A DNA stretch of 64,000 nucleotides from Euptelea pleiosperma (GCA_035048495.1 CM068547.1:24869913-24933912), one strand, 5' to 3'. Numbered from the stretch's first letter, positions 35,665 through 47,017 are shown. Notes: a model not told the origin generated them from the sequence alone. Program-made: numbers and translations.

Positions 35665-36314
35665 CGGAAAATTTCTAAAAAGAAAATAAACTTTAATCTA
35701 TTTACAAAAAAGAATACAACTTTTCGCAAATCCCAAAAAAGAATCAAAGGGCGTTTCATTACGTGGCACACATTTATCAAAAAATGCCCTTTAAAAGGGC
35801 GTTTGTCAGCAAAAAAATGCCATTTTAAATGGCGTTTTTCAGTAATAGACGCCTTTTTAAAAAACGTCTGTCAGACCTCTGACAACTGACAGACGTTATT
35901 TTAAAGGACGTGTGTCAGTAGAAAATGCCCTTTTAAAGGGCGTTTTTTACTGACAAACGCCCTTTTAAAGGGCGTTTTTTGATAAACATGGAACCCCAAT
36001 TTTTACGCCCATTTTTGGCGTACCCATATACCCAGAAGATGAATCAATGGCTGATTTAAGTCGTCGCCTGGCAGACGCCCTTTGAAAGGGCGTTTTTTTC
36101 ATAAAAACGTTTTTTAAAAAACCATTTCTCAGGAATAAACGCCATTTAAAATGGCGTTTGTCAGACGTGTCAGCCATCAGTCATTAGTCATTAGTCATTA
36201 GTTACGATTGACAGCAGACGAAAGGGCGTTTCGTTTTCTTTTTTGGGATTTGCGAAAAGTTGTATTCTTTTTTGTAAATAAATTAAAGTTTGTTTTCTTT
36301 TATGCAATTTTCCG
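35665..36314. mobile_element. Mutator-like MITE, 650 bp, with palindrome array
   Basis: Arms of about 85 bp start CGGAAAATT and share CAACTTTTCGCAAATCCC. The element is flanked by a perfect 9-bp duplication TAATATATA (35656-35664 and 36315-36323), as for MULEs. The interior has eight short palindromes of the form AAACGCC...GGCGTTT. It lies inside the 3' end of the hAT element and ends 212 bp before the MOS2 start codon. No coding capacity. Confidence 0.9.
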
Positions 36315-36525
36315 TAATATATATTAAATACAAAGAAGGCCCAAAGTTTTCGCTCTAGCCCCAACTTGTATCGAGACGGCCGTCTGTCGGTGCACATCCC
36401 TCCTCCGTCTGGGCCGTCTCCACGCACTAGAAGTATCTGATGCGCGAGTGTGCCTTTGCGACCGAAACAGTGGATAGAACGGGCCTCCGGTGAGTTTCTC
36501 TACGTCTGAAACTGTGCGGTTTACC

Positions 36526-38040
36526 ATGAAATTGTCGTTCACTCTCCCTTCGAAGCCGTCATCGAGACGGAACCACGAACACTCAGACAATTTCAATCAA
36601 GAAGACACCAAAGAAGATCGTGAAACCAAGTATGAGTACGTGACAGAGTTCGATCCTTCCAAAACCCTAACCGACAAACAAGCGAAGTTCGTGATCCCGC
36701 CCAAGGAAAACACATGGAGACCCGAGAAGAAGATGAGAAACCTCGATCTCCCCATTCGCTCCTCCACCGATGACCCCGACCTCCGTTTCGAACTCGAGGT
36801 TCCCTCCACCACCAACACGGATTCTGGCATGTCCTTTGGTTTGAATGTCAGAACTAAAGAAGACGGCGGCGGTGGCACTGATGATCTTCCAACCCGATCT
36901 GGACCTCCCGTTTCCATCGAGAATGTGCTGTTACAGAAATTCAAAGAGGACATGAAGAATTTGCCCGATGACCGGGGATTCGATGAGTTCGTAGATATCC
37001 CTGTCGAAAGTTTCGCCGCGGCTTTACTTGCTGGGTACGGATGGTCTGAAGGAAAAGGTATTGGAAGGAATACGAAAGAAGACGTGAAAGTCGTTCAGTA
37101 TGTGAGGAGAGCTGGAAGGGAAGGGTTAGGCTTTGAGCCTGAAATGCATGATACGAAGCAGAAAGGGCATCATTCACGTCCCCAACTTGTTTCCCTGAAA
37201 GGGCCCGATGGGCGGACTCGACATGTTGTGGGGATTGATGAGAAGCTTGTCCCAAGGGAGCTGAAAGGGATTCATGTGGGTAAGATTGTTAGGATTGTGG
37301 ACGGCAAGCATGTGGGTTTGAAGGGGAAGGTTGTAGAGAAATTGGATGGTCATTCTGAATCTTCGGTTGTTTTGAAGCTGTCGAGGTGTGGAGAGGAAGT
37401 TACAGTTGGGGTAGATGAAGTTGCTGAATTGGGTTCAGTGGAAGAGGATATCTGCTTGAGGAAGTTGCAGGAGTTGAAGATTCGGGGGTCGAAGGATGGC
37501 AGATGACGTGATGAGAAAAAGGATTCTTTGAGTCATGGAGAGGGAAAGGAGGGATGGAAGCAAGAATGACAGAAGAAAGGATAAAAAAAGGAACAAAGAA
37601 GTAGGCAGAGGTGATGAAGCAAAACTTGACAATGGAGCTGCATATCAATCTAGTAGCAGAGATAGTAGCCGTACTGAAGAAGAGAGGAGGACACCAGTTT
37701 CTTGGCTGATGAGTCATATACGAGTTAGAATAATTAGCAATGATTTTAAAGGAGGAAAGCTGTACTTGAAAAACGGCAAGGTTGTCGATGTCGTAGGACT
37801 GACAACATGACGCATATCTATGGATGAGGGAAGGGAGCTCATCCAAGGTGTAGATCAAGATATTCTGGAGATGGCTCTCCCAAAGCCTGAGGGATGCTGT
37901 ATGGGAAGCACAAGGGTGTCTTTGGAAACCTTGTGGAGAGTGATATGGAGAAAGAAACGGGTGTTGTCCAGGGATGCAGATAGCCATGCATTGTACAAAT
38001 TGCAGAATACATTGGAGATCTGAGTTGTATCGGATATTGA
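36526..38040 (+). pseudogene. MOS2: MOS2 homolog (G-patch and KOW protein), second half broken
   Basis: MOS2 (human GPKOW relative) is a nuclear RNA-binding protein needed in Arabidopsis for innate immunity and microRNA processing. The ATG at 36526 gives MKLSFTLPSKPSS, like MOS2 N-termini, then FDPSKTLTDKQAKFVIPP and NTWRPEKKMRNLDLP. The G-patch lies at about residues 162-210 (AGYGWSEGKGIGRN) and KOW1 at about 248-290 (GKHVGLKGKVVEK). A TGA at 37504-37506 stops it after 326 codons, against about 460 in Arabidopsis. Downstream, other frames still encode WLMSHIRVRIISNDFKGG and VQDADSHALYK-type remnants, with a frameshift near 37530-37560, a stop near 37808 and at least two more shifts. It has no introns, like the Arabidopsis gene. 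It could still be expressed as a truncated protein. Confidence 0.85.
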
Positions 38041-38044
38041 TTCT

Positions 38045-38995
38045 CTCATGGCATGGTGTGGATCAAGACATTCTCTTGCACAGGTGCTTAAAAAGATCCC
38101 TTATGGTATGGGCAGAATCATTTAGTAGTGTATATTTATGCTACCTTTTACTGGCATTTCTTTTTCCTGAATATTTGTAGGATTTTGAAGATTGAAATGA
38201 CTGTCGTGTGTGAAAACTCAATATATGTTGGACCAAAATGTTGAAATTTAGTCCAATGAGTTTTAGATTTAACGAAATGTGTTATTGGGCATCAAGATGA
38301 CTGGGACCATTGCTATAAATATTTCTACATTGATTTTTATGCTGCATAATGTGAATCTTCTATTACACTGAACTTAAGAGTCGGATCTGTAGTTTTCTTC
38401 CAGAACAAAAAATTGTATAATGGGATGCCTGGCATTTTGAGGTATACAAATTTACATATTTCATGAAATTATTATCATTTAATATCCTGGAACATATATA
38501 AAAATGGTGTAGAGCTAAACCAGTTTGGTTTCAAAAATTGGTGTCTGCATAGCTTCAGAATTTGATCTAACGAGCTAGGGGCTAATGTTTATGAAAATAC
38601 TGATTGAAGCGTGCTTATTTTCTTTATCAAAATTTATAATTTGCTACTTTATCCATGTTAGATAGAGATTAAGAGCTTAAAGATGGTCAACACCAATCTC
38701 TTAATGGCTTAGGCTTTTTCTTACTGCCAGGAGACCTCGAGCAAGATCTTCAAGCCATTCATCTCTTTTCAAATTTGGTTACATGATTCGTTATTCAATG
38801 AAAGAGGTTGATGATTTTCAAAATGATTATTACTTTGTATGTTTATCATTGTGGAATTCAAGTCACTGGAATGAATTCAAGTCGCTGGTTTAATTGCCCA
38901 CCTGAAACATTCCTTAGCAAACCTTCAACCCTTTTTCGGTTTCTTTTTAGCTCTACATCTTCTTTTTAAGCTTAAAACTTATAACATGGTGTCAG
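38045..38995. other. Region downstream of MOS2, no gene recognised
   Basis: AT-rich sequence, presumably 3' flank of the MOS2 copy. No domain or element terminus recognised. Confidence 0.5.
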
Positions 38996-39000
38996 TCTTA

Positions 39001-39229
39001 GGCTCTGTATGGCTGCCTTGAATAAGTTTTAGGAATGTTTTTCTTATATAAATGTCATAAAACTTTTTCTGTATCAATACTTTCTGACATACAAATCCCT
39101 TTTTTGTAAAACTTTATTTGTTGATCACCATAAAGAGCCTAAATGTTATAAAACTTTTTCTGTGTCAACGCTTTCTAACATACAAATCCTTTTTTCTGTA
39201 AAACTTTTTGTTGATCACCATACAGAGCC
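39001..39229. mobile_element. PIF/Harbinger-like MITE with internal duplication
   Basis: Perfect 12-bp terminal inverted repeat GGCTCTGTATGG, flanked by TTA on both sides (38998-39000, 39230-39232), the target preference of PIF/Harbinger. The right half, including a near-copy of the right terminus (CACCATAAAGAGCC), is tandemly duplicated. Confidence 0.8.
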
Positions 39230-39487
39230 TTAGACTACATTAATTTCTATAGATATGTCATACTGTTTTAGCTTTAAATCTTCTTTTTAAGCTTAAAACT
39301 GATAGCATTTTGTCAGTCTCCCATACCCTGCAGAATCCTAACTAGTCCCACTCGATAACCAATTGATGTACGAATTGATAATAATATGCATTATTTGGTA
39401 ATGGTGAAATTTTCTATCTGAACATTTTAATTTGCAATTTCATTGCAAGCACACACGCATTTGATGATGTCTCTAACTTTTTGAGCA

Positions 39488-39670
39488 CAGATATTTTTTT
39501 TTTGATAAGTATAGAATTCATTAAAAAGCAAAAAAGCAAACCGATTATACAATCTAAACAGCTAAAGAGGTCGAGATGACCTACTAGAGGCTGGAGAAAA
39601 ACAAAGAGCAAAAGGGACAAGAAAAGAAAAAAAAAACTCCAATTACGCATCCCTAGAGCATAAGAGGTCC
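39488..39670 (-). mobile_element. LINE 3' end fragment, minus
   Basis: The minus strand ends ATTCTATACTTATCAAAAAAA, the characteristic 3' end and A tail of plant L1 LINEs, after a Leu/Phe-rich C-terminal frame. Confidence 0.7.
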
Positions 39671-39744
39671 CAACGGAAGACGAAGTCTTCGAAGAAAATC
39701 CCTCAGCACTCCCTATGAACCTTGGACTACAAGAACATCATCCC

Positions 39745-41035
39745 TTTAATATTGCGTGGAGGTTAGTAAGTCTAAGGAGAGAGGCGGGTTGGGTATCAAA
39801 AACATTAGGACAATGAATAAAGCGCTTCTGGGAAAATGGCTATGAAGGTTCGAGAGGGAAACCTCAAGCTTCTGGCGCAAGGTAATGGCAGGAAAATACG
39901 GAGAAAATCAATATGGTCATGAAAGTAGAGTGGTTCGAAGTGCGTATGGATGTAGTGTATGGAGGGGCATCACGAAAATATCAGTTGAATTTTTGAAAGG
40001 TATTCGATTAGGAGTCGGTTCTGGGGAGAGGATTAGCTTCTGGAAAGATGTTTGGTGTGGGGAAGTTTCTTTTCAAGTAGATTTTCCAGAACTTTATGTT
40101 TTATCTGAGAGGAAGACTTGGTCGGTTCAGGATTGCGCTGATCATGAAGGGGAGGATATGGGGTGGAATCTTGGATTTAGGAGGAATCTTAATGATTGGG
40201 AAATAGAGCCTCTTTCCAGAATGCTCTCTCGGCTGAATAATGTTCATTTGCGACTCTTGGTTCAAGACAAGTGGGAATGGAAATGGACAAAGGGAGGTTT
40301 GTTCTTAGTTCGTTCATTCTACGAAGGTATGGAAAGTTCTTATATTATCAGCTATCCTATTAAATTGGTTTGGCGTATGAAAGTTCCGAAGAAGATTGCA
40401 TTCTTTGTTTGGCTGACCTCCTCGGAGAAGATATTGGCAGTTGAACACTTGATCACAAGAGGCTTTATAATTATAGATTTTTGTTCGATGTGCAAGCGTC
40501 ATGGCGAATCTGTTAATAATCTTATGCTACATTGTGTAGTAGCCAGGGAGATATGGTCCCATTTTTCTCTAGAATTTGGAATGAATTGGGTCATGCCAGT
40601 CTCATTTATGGGACTCCTTGTTAGTTGGCAAACTAAAGCATTTTCGATTAGAGGTCACATTTTATGGAAATTGCTACCTTTTGCAGTAGTCTGGGGTTCT
40701 AGAGGGAGAGAAATCTAAGAATCTTTGAAGATAAATGCGAAGATCTAGCATCGATTATTCTCAATATTAAAGGGTTGATATTCTTATGGTCTAAAAGGTT
40801 TGATGAATGCAGAGGGATCTTCTTTGAAGACTTGGTTTTTTCGCTGGAACAATCTTAGCTCTAAGGATGTTCTGTAGCTAGATTATTTGATTTTTATTTG
40901 ATTTTTATCTGATTTCTTCTGTTTTTGCTGTTTTCATTTTCTATCTGCCTATTGAAGGTTATCTCAACCCCCTTAGCTGATCTGTGTATTTGGTTGGCTT
41001 TTGCCTTTTTTATGAAATTTACACTTATCAAAAAA
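39745..41035 (+). mobile_element. LINE C-terminal fragment with zinc-binding RT domain
   Basis: Frames read KERGGLGIKNIRTMNKALLGKW, then an open stretch (39885-40718) with GVGSGERISFWKDVWCG, VWRMKVPKKIAFFVWL and CSMCKRHGESVNNLMLHC, the zinc-binding region at the end of plant LINE reverse transcriptases. It terminates in TTACACTTATCAAAAAAA near 41036. It lacks the endonuclease and RT core, so it is 5'-truncated and inactive. Confidence 0.88.
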
Positions 41036-41039
41036 AATA

Positions 41040-41165
41040 AAATAATTGAGGCCAAATTTTCACTCTTTCCGTAAAAAATTCTCTGGTTTCTCTCTCTCCA
41101 AAGACCCCAAGCAATCGCAAAAGGGAGCACAGATGTCAGAAGATAAATTTAGCTTCTAAGGCACC
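41040..41165 (-). mobile_element. LINE fragment, minus, tail-to-tail with the previous one
   Basis: On the minus strand it reads LPFAIAWGLWRERNQRIF, the same C-terminal region as 40675-40730 on the plus strand. The two copies meet at their A-rich tails. Confidence 0.65.
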
Positions 41166-41394
41166 ATATCTGAGAAATAATACTGTTGTCAAATTTGGAA
41201 TGTGACAAGGTTATGCCTGACCGTGGGACCGGACATGTCAGCCTATAGTTAACCTAGAAGAAGAAAGTTGAGAGAAGAGAGCAAAGAGAGAAAAAGATAT
41301 GAGGAGAAGAGTGAGGGAGGATTTCCCTTTCAATGGTATTTGTATTATAGTTCTCAAAAGTACTTCCATTGATTTTCGTGTCAAGTTCATGTTT

Positions 41395-44300
41395 TTATGT
41401 TTAATCTGATGAAACCTAATGGGGTTTCTACAATCCCAAAGAAAGATCCTATCAAATTCAATTTTCATGCTTCTTGTTCTCTCTCCATTGCTACAAGAAG
41501 CCTGCTGGCAAGAGCAGAGAGGGAGTGGGTCTGACAAGCTTCATTCCGGTGGAGAGAGGAGCAAAGTGGTCTTTTAGAAGAAAAGAGCTGAGTGGTACCC
41601 ACCGTAAGGGGAGTTTTTGTAAATGGACTTACTATGGTTGAATAGCCTAAGAATTGTCAAAATTTGAAGAGAGATTTTGTAATTTTCATAGTGGTTTAGG
41701 GTCTGTACAAACATTGGGAGCTTCCATGAAAATTTATTGTCCTAGACCTTCAAGTCATTGTTTCCCTCGAGATTTGTGCTAGAGGGGTGCAAACAAATAC
41801 AATTCCATGTGAGGTCCTATGAGAAGACTGGGCAGTTCTCTCTTTCTATTTTGTTCATACTTACACTTCATTTCTCTTTAATTACAAGGGCACACACTAT
41901 TAGGGGTGGGTACCACCCAGTATAACGGTTTCTCATAAGCCATTAATCAACATAACAAATTACATAATGATGTTGGTGCATTACCATTATGCTGGCATTA
42001 CAAATATTTTTTTAAACCATGATCTGTTCCTTAACAAATCCACGACCGTAAATTTGTCTGCAAATCAAACAATAGAACAAGTTCTGATGATAAATTGAGT
42101 CCAACATTCAGACAGATCTACTTCAGCGCCAAATTTTAACTGATTTAACTGAGAATTTTGCAAGGAGAAAGATGTAATTGACATCCAACAGACGAACGTA
42201 AGATCTAGGATCACCAAAACTTCTAACCTTGTGTTAATTACTAGCTTAGTTTGATGCAGCTGGATAGCTTCTCCACTTTTCCTGGAACCAGATGATCTCT
42301 CGCTGGGAACAGTGGAGTTCTCTTTTCTGTAATCATCAGAGAAAGATACAGAAGAATCATCGTGACTGTTATGATGCCCTTCTCCCATGCCTTCTCAGTT
42401 TCCTCTCTTTATGGCTTTCTCTTCTGTGATTATCATCTTCTTCAAACTCTTCTTTTACATGCCGTTTATGGTGTCGTTTGTTATGCGTTCTTCTCTTCTC
42501 CCTTGACCTTGACTTCCGCTTATATCTTTTTTTCTGGATATTGGCAGGCCTTTGGACTCTTTTTTTTTGGATATTGGCAGTTCAAAGACCTTTGGACTCG
42601 TTAAAACCTGCTCCGCATCTATGTTTGCAGGTCCATCAGGCAGCATTACAGGAAAAATGACATCTACCTCTTTCCCATACATACTTCCATGAGCTTTTGG
42701 CAAAGGAGAGACAGTACATTCACCAGGAACCTGTATGTCTACCTCATTATTACAGGTCTCACGCTTTGGGGGGTGTCTGCTGTCATGCACATCATCCTCC
42801 CCAGTAATCATATTCGAACAATTTCAACGATCATTTTTTCACTTTTCCACTCTTATCAGTCGAACATCCTCAGAATAAGCTGAACCTTCTCCATTGCTAC
42901 TGATTACTTTTGGTGGCAGATCATGTTCAACTTCAAGCTTTTATGTTCCTTGGATGTGTCTCTCTCAAGTTACATATTTATTGGCTTCCATGTTTTCCTT
43001 TCCCTCATCAAAGTAGTTCTTCTGGCCGTGATGAGAAAGAAAATCTTCTGGAGAATGGGAGGCCTCTTAGCTCTTGGAGGCTTCATAAGGTCTTCATCGA
43101 GTCTTCTCTCCATTACATAGTCACGCAGCTTTTGTCCTCTACTATTTACAATCCCAATGTCATCATGCCTGTTGTCAATGTCTCCGTCATTTTTACTTGG
43201 ATGGCAGTCCAGCATTTCTGTTGAATGTCCACCCATATTGTCAGTAGACCTTGGTGGAACAGAAGTTGCTGAATCAAATTCTGTGTCACTGGAATTCAAG
43301 GCTCTTTTGAACTGACCGTCCACGAGAACTGGCAGACTTTGAAGGATCCCCACTTGTAGAACTGAACTTACCAGAGACAGATTTCTTCAGGCTGTGTTGG
43401 TGGGTGTTTTTTTACCAGAATAATCAGTTGAAGTAGATCCTGATCTTGAAGAATTAGAATTTTCACTCCTTATTAACTGCTCCCTGGAAGTTCTAGCTTC
43501 TTTTTCCCTCTTCTTATCATCTATGGTTCAGATGCATCATTGTTTTCACTGGTGCTGATATCATGGTCAACTTTGTTTTCCTTCAAAAGACTTGTAGTAC
43601 TGCGACTTGAACTGTTTTCTGAAAGTTGATAAGCTCCTCTCCGTTGTTGGTTTTCTTGAACTTATCCTGGCATGCCGAGGACTTGGACTGATGCTACTGC
43701 TACTAATGGGACTTTTAGACTTGTTTGAAACTTCTGAAGACGTTTTGCGTCCAGGTGACAGGGACCTAAGGTGATGGCGCTGAGGAGAATAAGAATCATC
43801 ATGGAGGTACCTCAGGGAAGATATAGATAGAGATCTCCTCCTGCTTCTGCTTCTGCTTCTGCTTGTACTCCTATTCCTATGGTAATAAAAATAATCCCTG
43901 CCACCTGAATCACCTGAACGATTCACATCACTTCTATAACTTGATCTTGAATAATCCCTGCAATCATTGTAACGGTCGTAGTAACTGGAATATCTGAGTC
44001 CTGAAACTATTGCGGTATCTTGGTGAGCATTCTTCATGCTTTCTGCGGCTATTCCTGTACCTAACAGGAGTTATGGAGTTTGATTTTGAAGACTGGGGAG
44101 AGAGGGACCAGGAACGAGATTTTGATTCTGACTTTTCCCTGTCCAAAAAGGAAATATGAAGGAGTATTTGGTCAACAAAGAAGTTACAAGGGACGAGTAA
44201 GTTAATGACTAATAATTTGGGAAAAAAAATGGATAGCGACACTAGGATCAGCCAAGGATGCCACTCCAGCTTGGGAATCTCAGCATCTCTAGCTCGCGTT

Positions 44301-44865
44301 GGTGCCACTACGATCTGCAACAACTTTCTATCACTTGTATGATTCAAGCAGTCCACTGGAATATAGTGAGGAGATCTTTTCAACTCTTTTAATGATATTT
44401 CTTTGGCTTAATTTTGTCATTTTTGGAGATGGCTGAAGTTTGTGGCTGGTAAGTCAGCAATGAAACTTGGACAACCCCTTAGTGGTTGCAAAGATTGAAC
44501 CTTTCGTCGTTTTTTAGTAAGCTGCAAAGATTGAACCTTGATGACAGAAGTATGAACACCATGGACCTAGGGATTTTTAGGTTTACAATCTCTTGAAGAA
44601 TTTTGTTGTGTGTGGAATCACCACACACAACTGTAGGATCGGGAAACGAAAACATGGTTTGGATCTTCATTGTTCTATTTTAGGGCCAACTGGTGGAAAG
44701 AGACGAATGTTAATTCTGTGGGTCAAATAAGAATCCATTGATTTTGGCAGACTAACCTGATCTTCAAAAATTCTGGACCTTAAAAGTAACCATAGGGTAG
44801 AAAGAGAGATGTGGCAATGCATCCATCTTTTGGTCTTAGGGCAGCATGTTGGTCGAGCTTCCTTA
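41395..44865. repeat. Segmental duplicate of 12.7-16.2 kb
   Basis: Direct-orientation copy of the SR-gene 3' part, its downstream flank and part of intron 1. Shared landmarks: GGTACCACCCA near 12827/41909, GGATGCCACTCCAGCTTGG near 15575/44256, TTTTGGTCTTAGGGCAGCA near 16178/44828. The copy has about 370 bp inserted near 41450-41813. Exon 1 and the intronic LINE are not included. Confidence 0.9.
42243..44138 (-). pseudogene. Decayed duplicate of the SR-rich gene
   Basis: Starts at the same acceptor (CAG|GGAAAAGTC at 44138) as exon 2 of the gene at 13-18 kb and follows it block by block: SRSRRRSLSISSLRYLHDD, then LNSSDTEFDSATSVPPRSTD, then the SEE/KKR region. The frame is broken at several points (near 43370, 43520, 43630), there is a small internal duplication at 42520-42600 (TTTTTTGGATATTGGCAG twice), and the basic tail near 42360-42430 is shortened. 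No first exon, so no start codon. Non-functional unless joined to an unseen upstream exon. Confidence 0.85.
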
Positions 44866-44869
44866 GATC

Positions 44870-45700
44870 AACTCCAACCGATCTCTATATCTTCAAATAT
44901 AGAGATGTTTTTTTGAAATCCAATCCAACACATCTCTATATTCGACTCCGAATTTGAAGCCAGTCCCTCTATCTCTATTTGTGACTCCAAATATAGAAAT
45001 CTCTATTCTCTGACTCCAAATATAGAAATCTGCTTTTTTGGCTTTTCTGAATTTCCATCGTTATCCTTTTACTAATCTTTTGAACAAATTCTTAAATACC
45101 TTTTGTATCCTTTCAGTTTGCCTATATAATTGGCAGATCCCTCTTTATAGAGACTAATGATTACATGGTCTGGGGTCCATGGACGTTGTCATGGTGCATG
45201 ATGGTGTCATTTTTTCATTGGTCTAGTTTACTGAACTTACTTTAATAATTAATTTACTAAACTTTAAAACTGATTTGCACACGGTACAATTTTTGCCAAT
45301 TACAAAACGACTCCACCGTGCACTTGTGACAATGTCCATGGACCACCGGACCACGTCACCATTACTCCTTTATAAAACAGTTATGAAATGCTTACAAAAA
45401 AAAACGTGTTGGTAAACTAAGAAATGTTGCGGTGTATCCGGTAACAAGGTATCTGTTATAACCTCCCAATATCACCAGTTTGTTTGCAGTTTCTGTTTAT
45501 CTTTGTAGTTTTGGTTAATTTCCTTGTTCATGTTCAATTTTGACACGCCACTTGACATGCCTATGAGGGGGCCATTTGACACGCCATTAGGCAGACTGAA
45601 ATTAAGCATTACATATCAGTTAAGAGGGGACTAGGACCAGTACACAGTAGATACTCCAGCGAAGAATAAATCTTTGATGACGAGTGTCCATCATCAACGT
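44870..45700. other. Non-coding stretch
   Basis: Contains CTCTATATCTTCAAATATAGAGATG-type self-complementary short repeats near 44880-45020, likely MITE remains. No gene. Confidence 0.45.
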
Positions 45701-45704
45701 TAAC

Positions 45705-45805
45705 ATCGGACTGCAATATGAGCCATGTGGCACACTTTTAGAGACTAATGATCGTACAGATGTTTTTCCCATCATGGACCTACATACTAAAAAATCAGTC
45801 CTTTG
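45705..45805. mobile_element. Hairpin MITE, family F1, left arm only (copy 5)
   Basis: Contains GCAATATGAGCCATGTGGC, ACTTTTAGAGAC and ACCTACATACTAAAAAATC, the left half of the F1 core. Truncated about 100 bp before the hAT-like MITE at 45908. Confidence 0.7.
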
Positions 45806-45907
45806 GGCCTCTCCTTCAGACTTCGGGCTGTGTCATTCCAAGGCCCAAAGGACCATATTTTTGGGCCCGGGTCATGTCAGCCTAGACCGATCTACATCCC
45901 TAAATGG

Positions 45908-46638
45908 TAGTGCTGCAACTCGGGTCGGATTGGGGGTCAACCATAGCCCAACCCAACCTTAAAGGCTGTAAACCCTAACCTAACCCAATCCAAGGTCGAG
46001 CCTAGATTTTCCAATCCTACCCCAAGCCCATCGGGTTGGTCGAGTTAATCAATTTCTTAATTTTTTTTTTTATTGTTTGGAAAGATTGCTAAAAAAAATT
46101 TATATTAAAATAATTTATTGATTAATACAATAACCGTTATGCCAACCATTAAATAATAGCTTCATTTCCAACACCCCATGAAAGAAAACATGAGATTTTC
46201 ATAATAAGGGAAAAGTTCATTATCAAATGCATGATAAAAGTTAGTAAAGAAATAACAAAAAACAATCGTGAAAGAAAACACGATATTTTCAATACCAACA
46301 GATCATATAAAATGCGCCAAAATATAGTTTGAAGGGCATTTTGTAATCTCACACAAGGGTTGTAGTTTGCTAAGGACAAACATCCATGGAATACTGCATT
46401 TGCCAAAAATGTAGTGTGGATGTATGTCGGTGTACTAATACCTATATGTAGTTTGTATATCAGGTTCGGGTTGGGTCGGACTGGGTCTAGTCTCACCCCT
46501 AGCCCGACCCAATTTGATCGGATTATCAAAAATTCGTCCCAAGCCCAACCTGAATTCTAAAAAGGCTAACCCAACCCAACCCTAACGTGGGGTTCAACCC
46601 GTCATGCTCACGTTGAGTCTGCCCAAGTTGCAGCCCTA
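45908..46638. mobile_element. hAT-like MITE, 731 bp, with perfect 8-bp target duplication
   Basis: Ends TAGTGCTGCAACTCGGGT and (minus) TAGGGCTGCAACTTGGGC are flanked by CTAAATGG at 45900-45907 and 46639-46646. Interior has CCCAACCC/GGGTTGGG-rich subterminal repeats. An 8-bp duplication is diagnostic for hAT. No coding capacity. Confidence 0.9.
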
Positions 46639-47017
46639 CTAAATGGGACTTAATCCATGAAAACAATGTTTCCTAGAGAAGAAGAAAAAAAAACATGAAT
46701 CTAAGCAGGGACCAAAAGTCACAATTATTTTTTAAAAAACTCAAGAAAAAAGTAAAAAAGCAGCATCCAATTATTTTTTTTAAACTTTTCCACCCCCTAC
46801 CCCAAAAAGAAAAGAGAAAAGGGGAGAGCGTTTACTCAGTTAAGGGTTCCCTTCCACAACACGTATGCATAAAATTGTCCGAACTCAATTTAAACTCAAC
46901 CCAAGTTACTTTTTTTTAATATGGGTTTAACATGGGTTGGGTTCTTTTTTGGTACATGTCCTACAAAAGGGGAACCCTGGAACAAATTGTTGCTTCCAGT
47001 ACAATGAAAGCCTGGAA

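Larger units (their letters stand above)
28026..36386 (+). mobile_element. hAT-family element (TTF/ZMYM type), decayed, with nested insertions
   Basis: Left end CAAGGCCGTCTTGA and right end (reverse complement) CAGACGGCCGTCTCGA form an imperfect terminal inverted repeat. Next to both ends are matching GGCC/GCGA-rich stretches (GTCGCTTTAGGCCCC left; GGGGCTAGAGCGAAA right on the minus strand). The interior carries a broken hAT transposase. CACTA (29660-33164) and MULE-MITE (35665-36314) insertions account for much of its 8.4 kb. Target duplications at the hAT ends are not legible, so the ends carry moderate confidence. Confidence 0.65.

Noticed and set aside
36941..37987. Minus-strand frames of 104 and 195 codons over MOS2
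   Set aside because: Antisense shadows of the MOS2 copy. The plus strand matches known MOS2 motifs.
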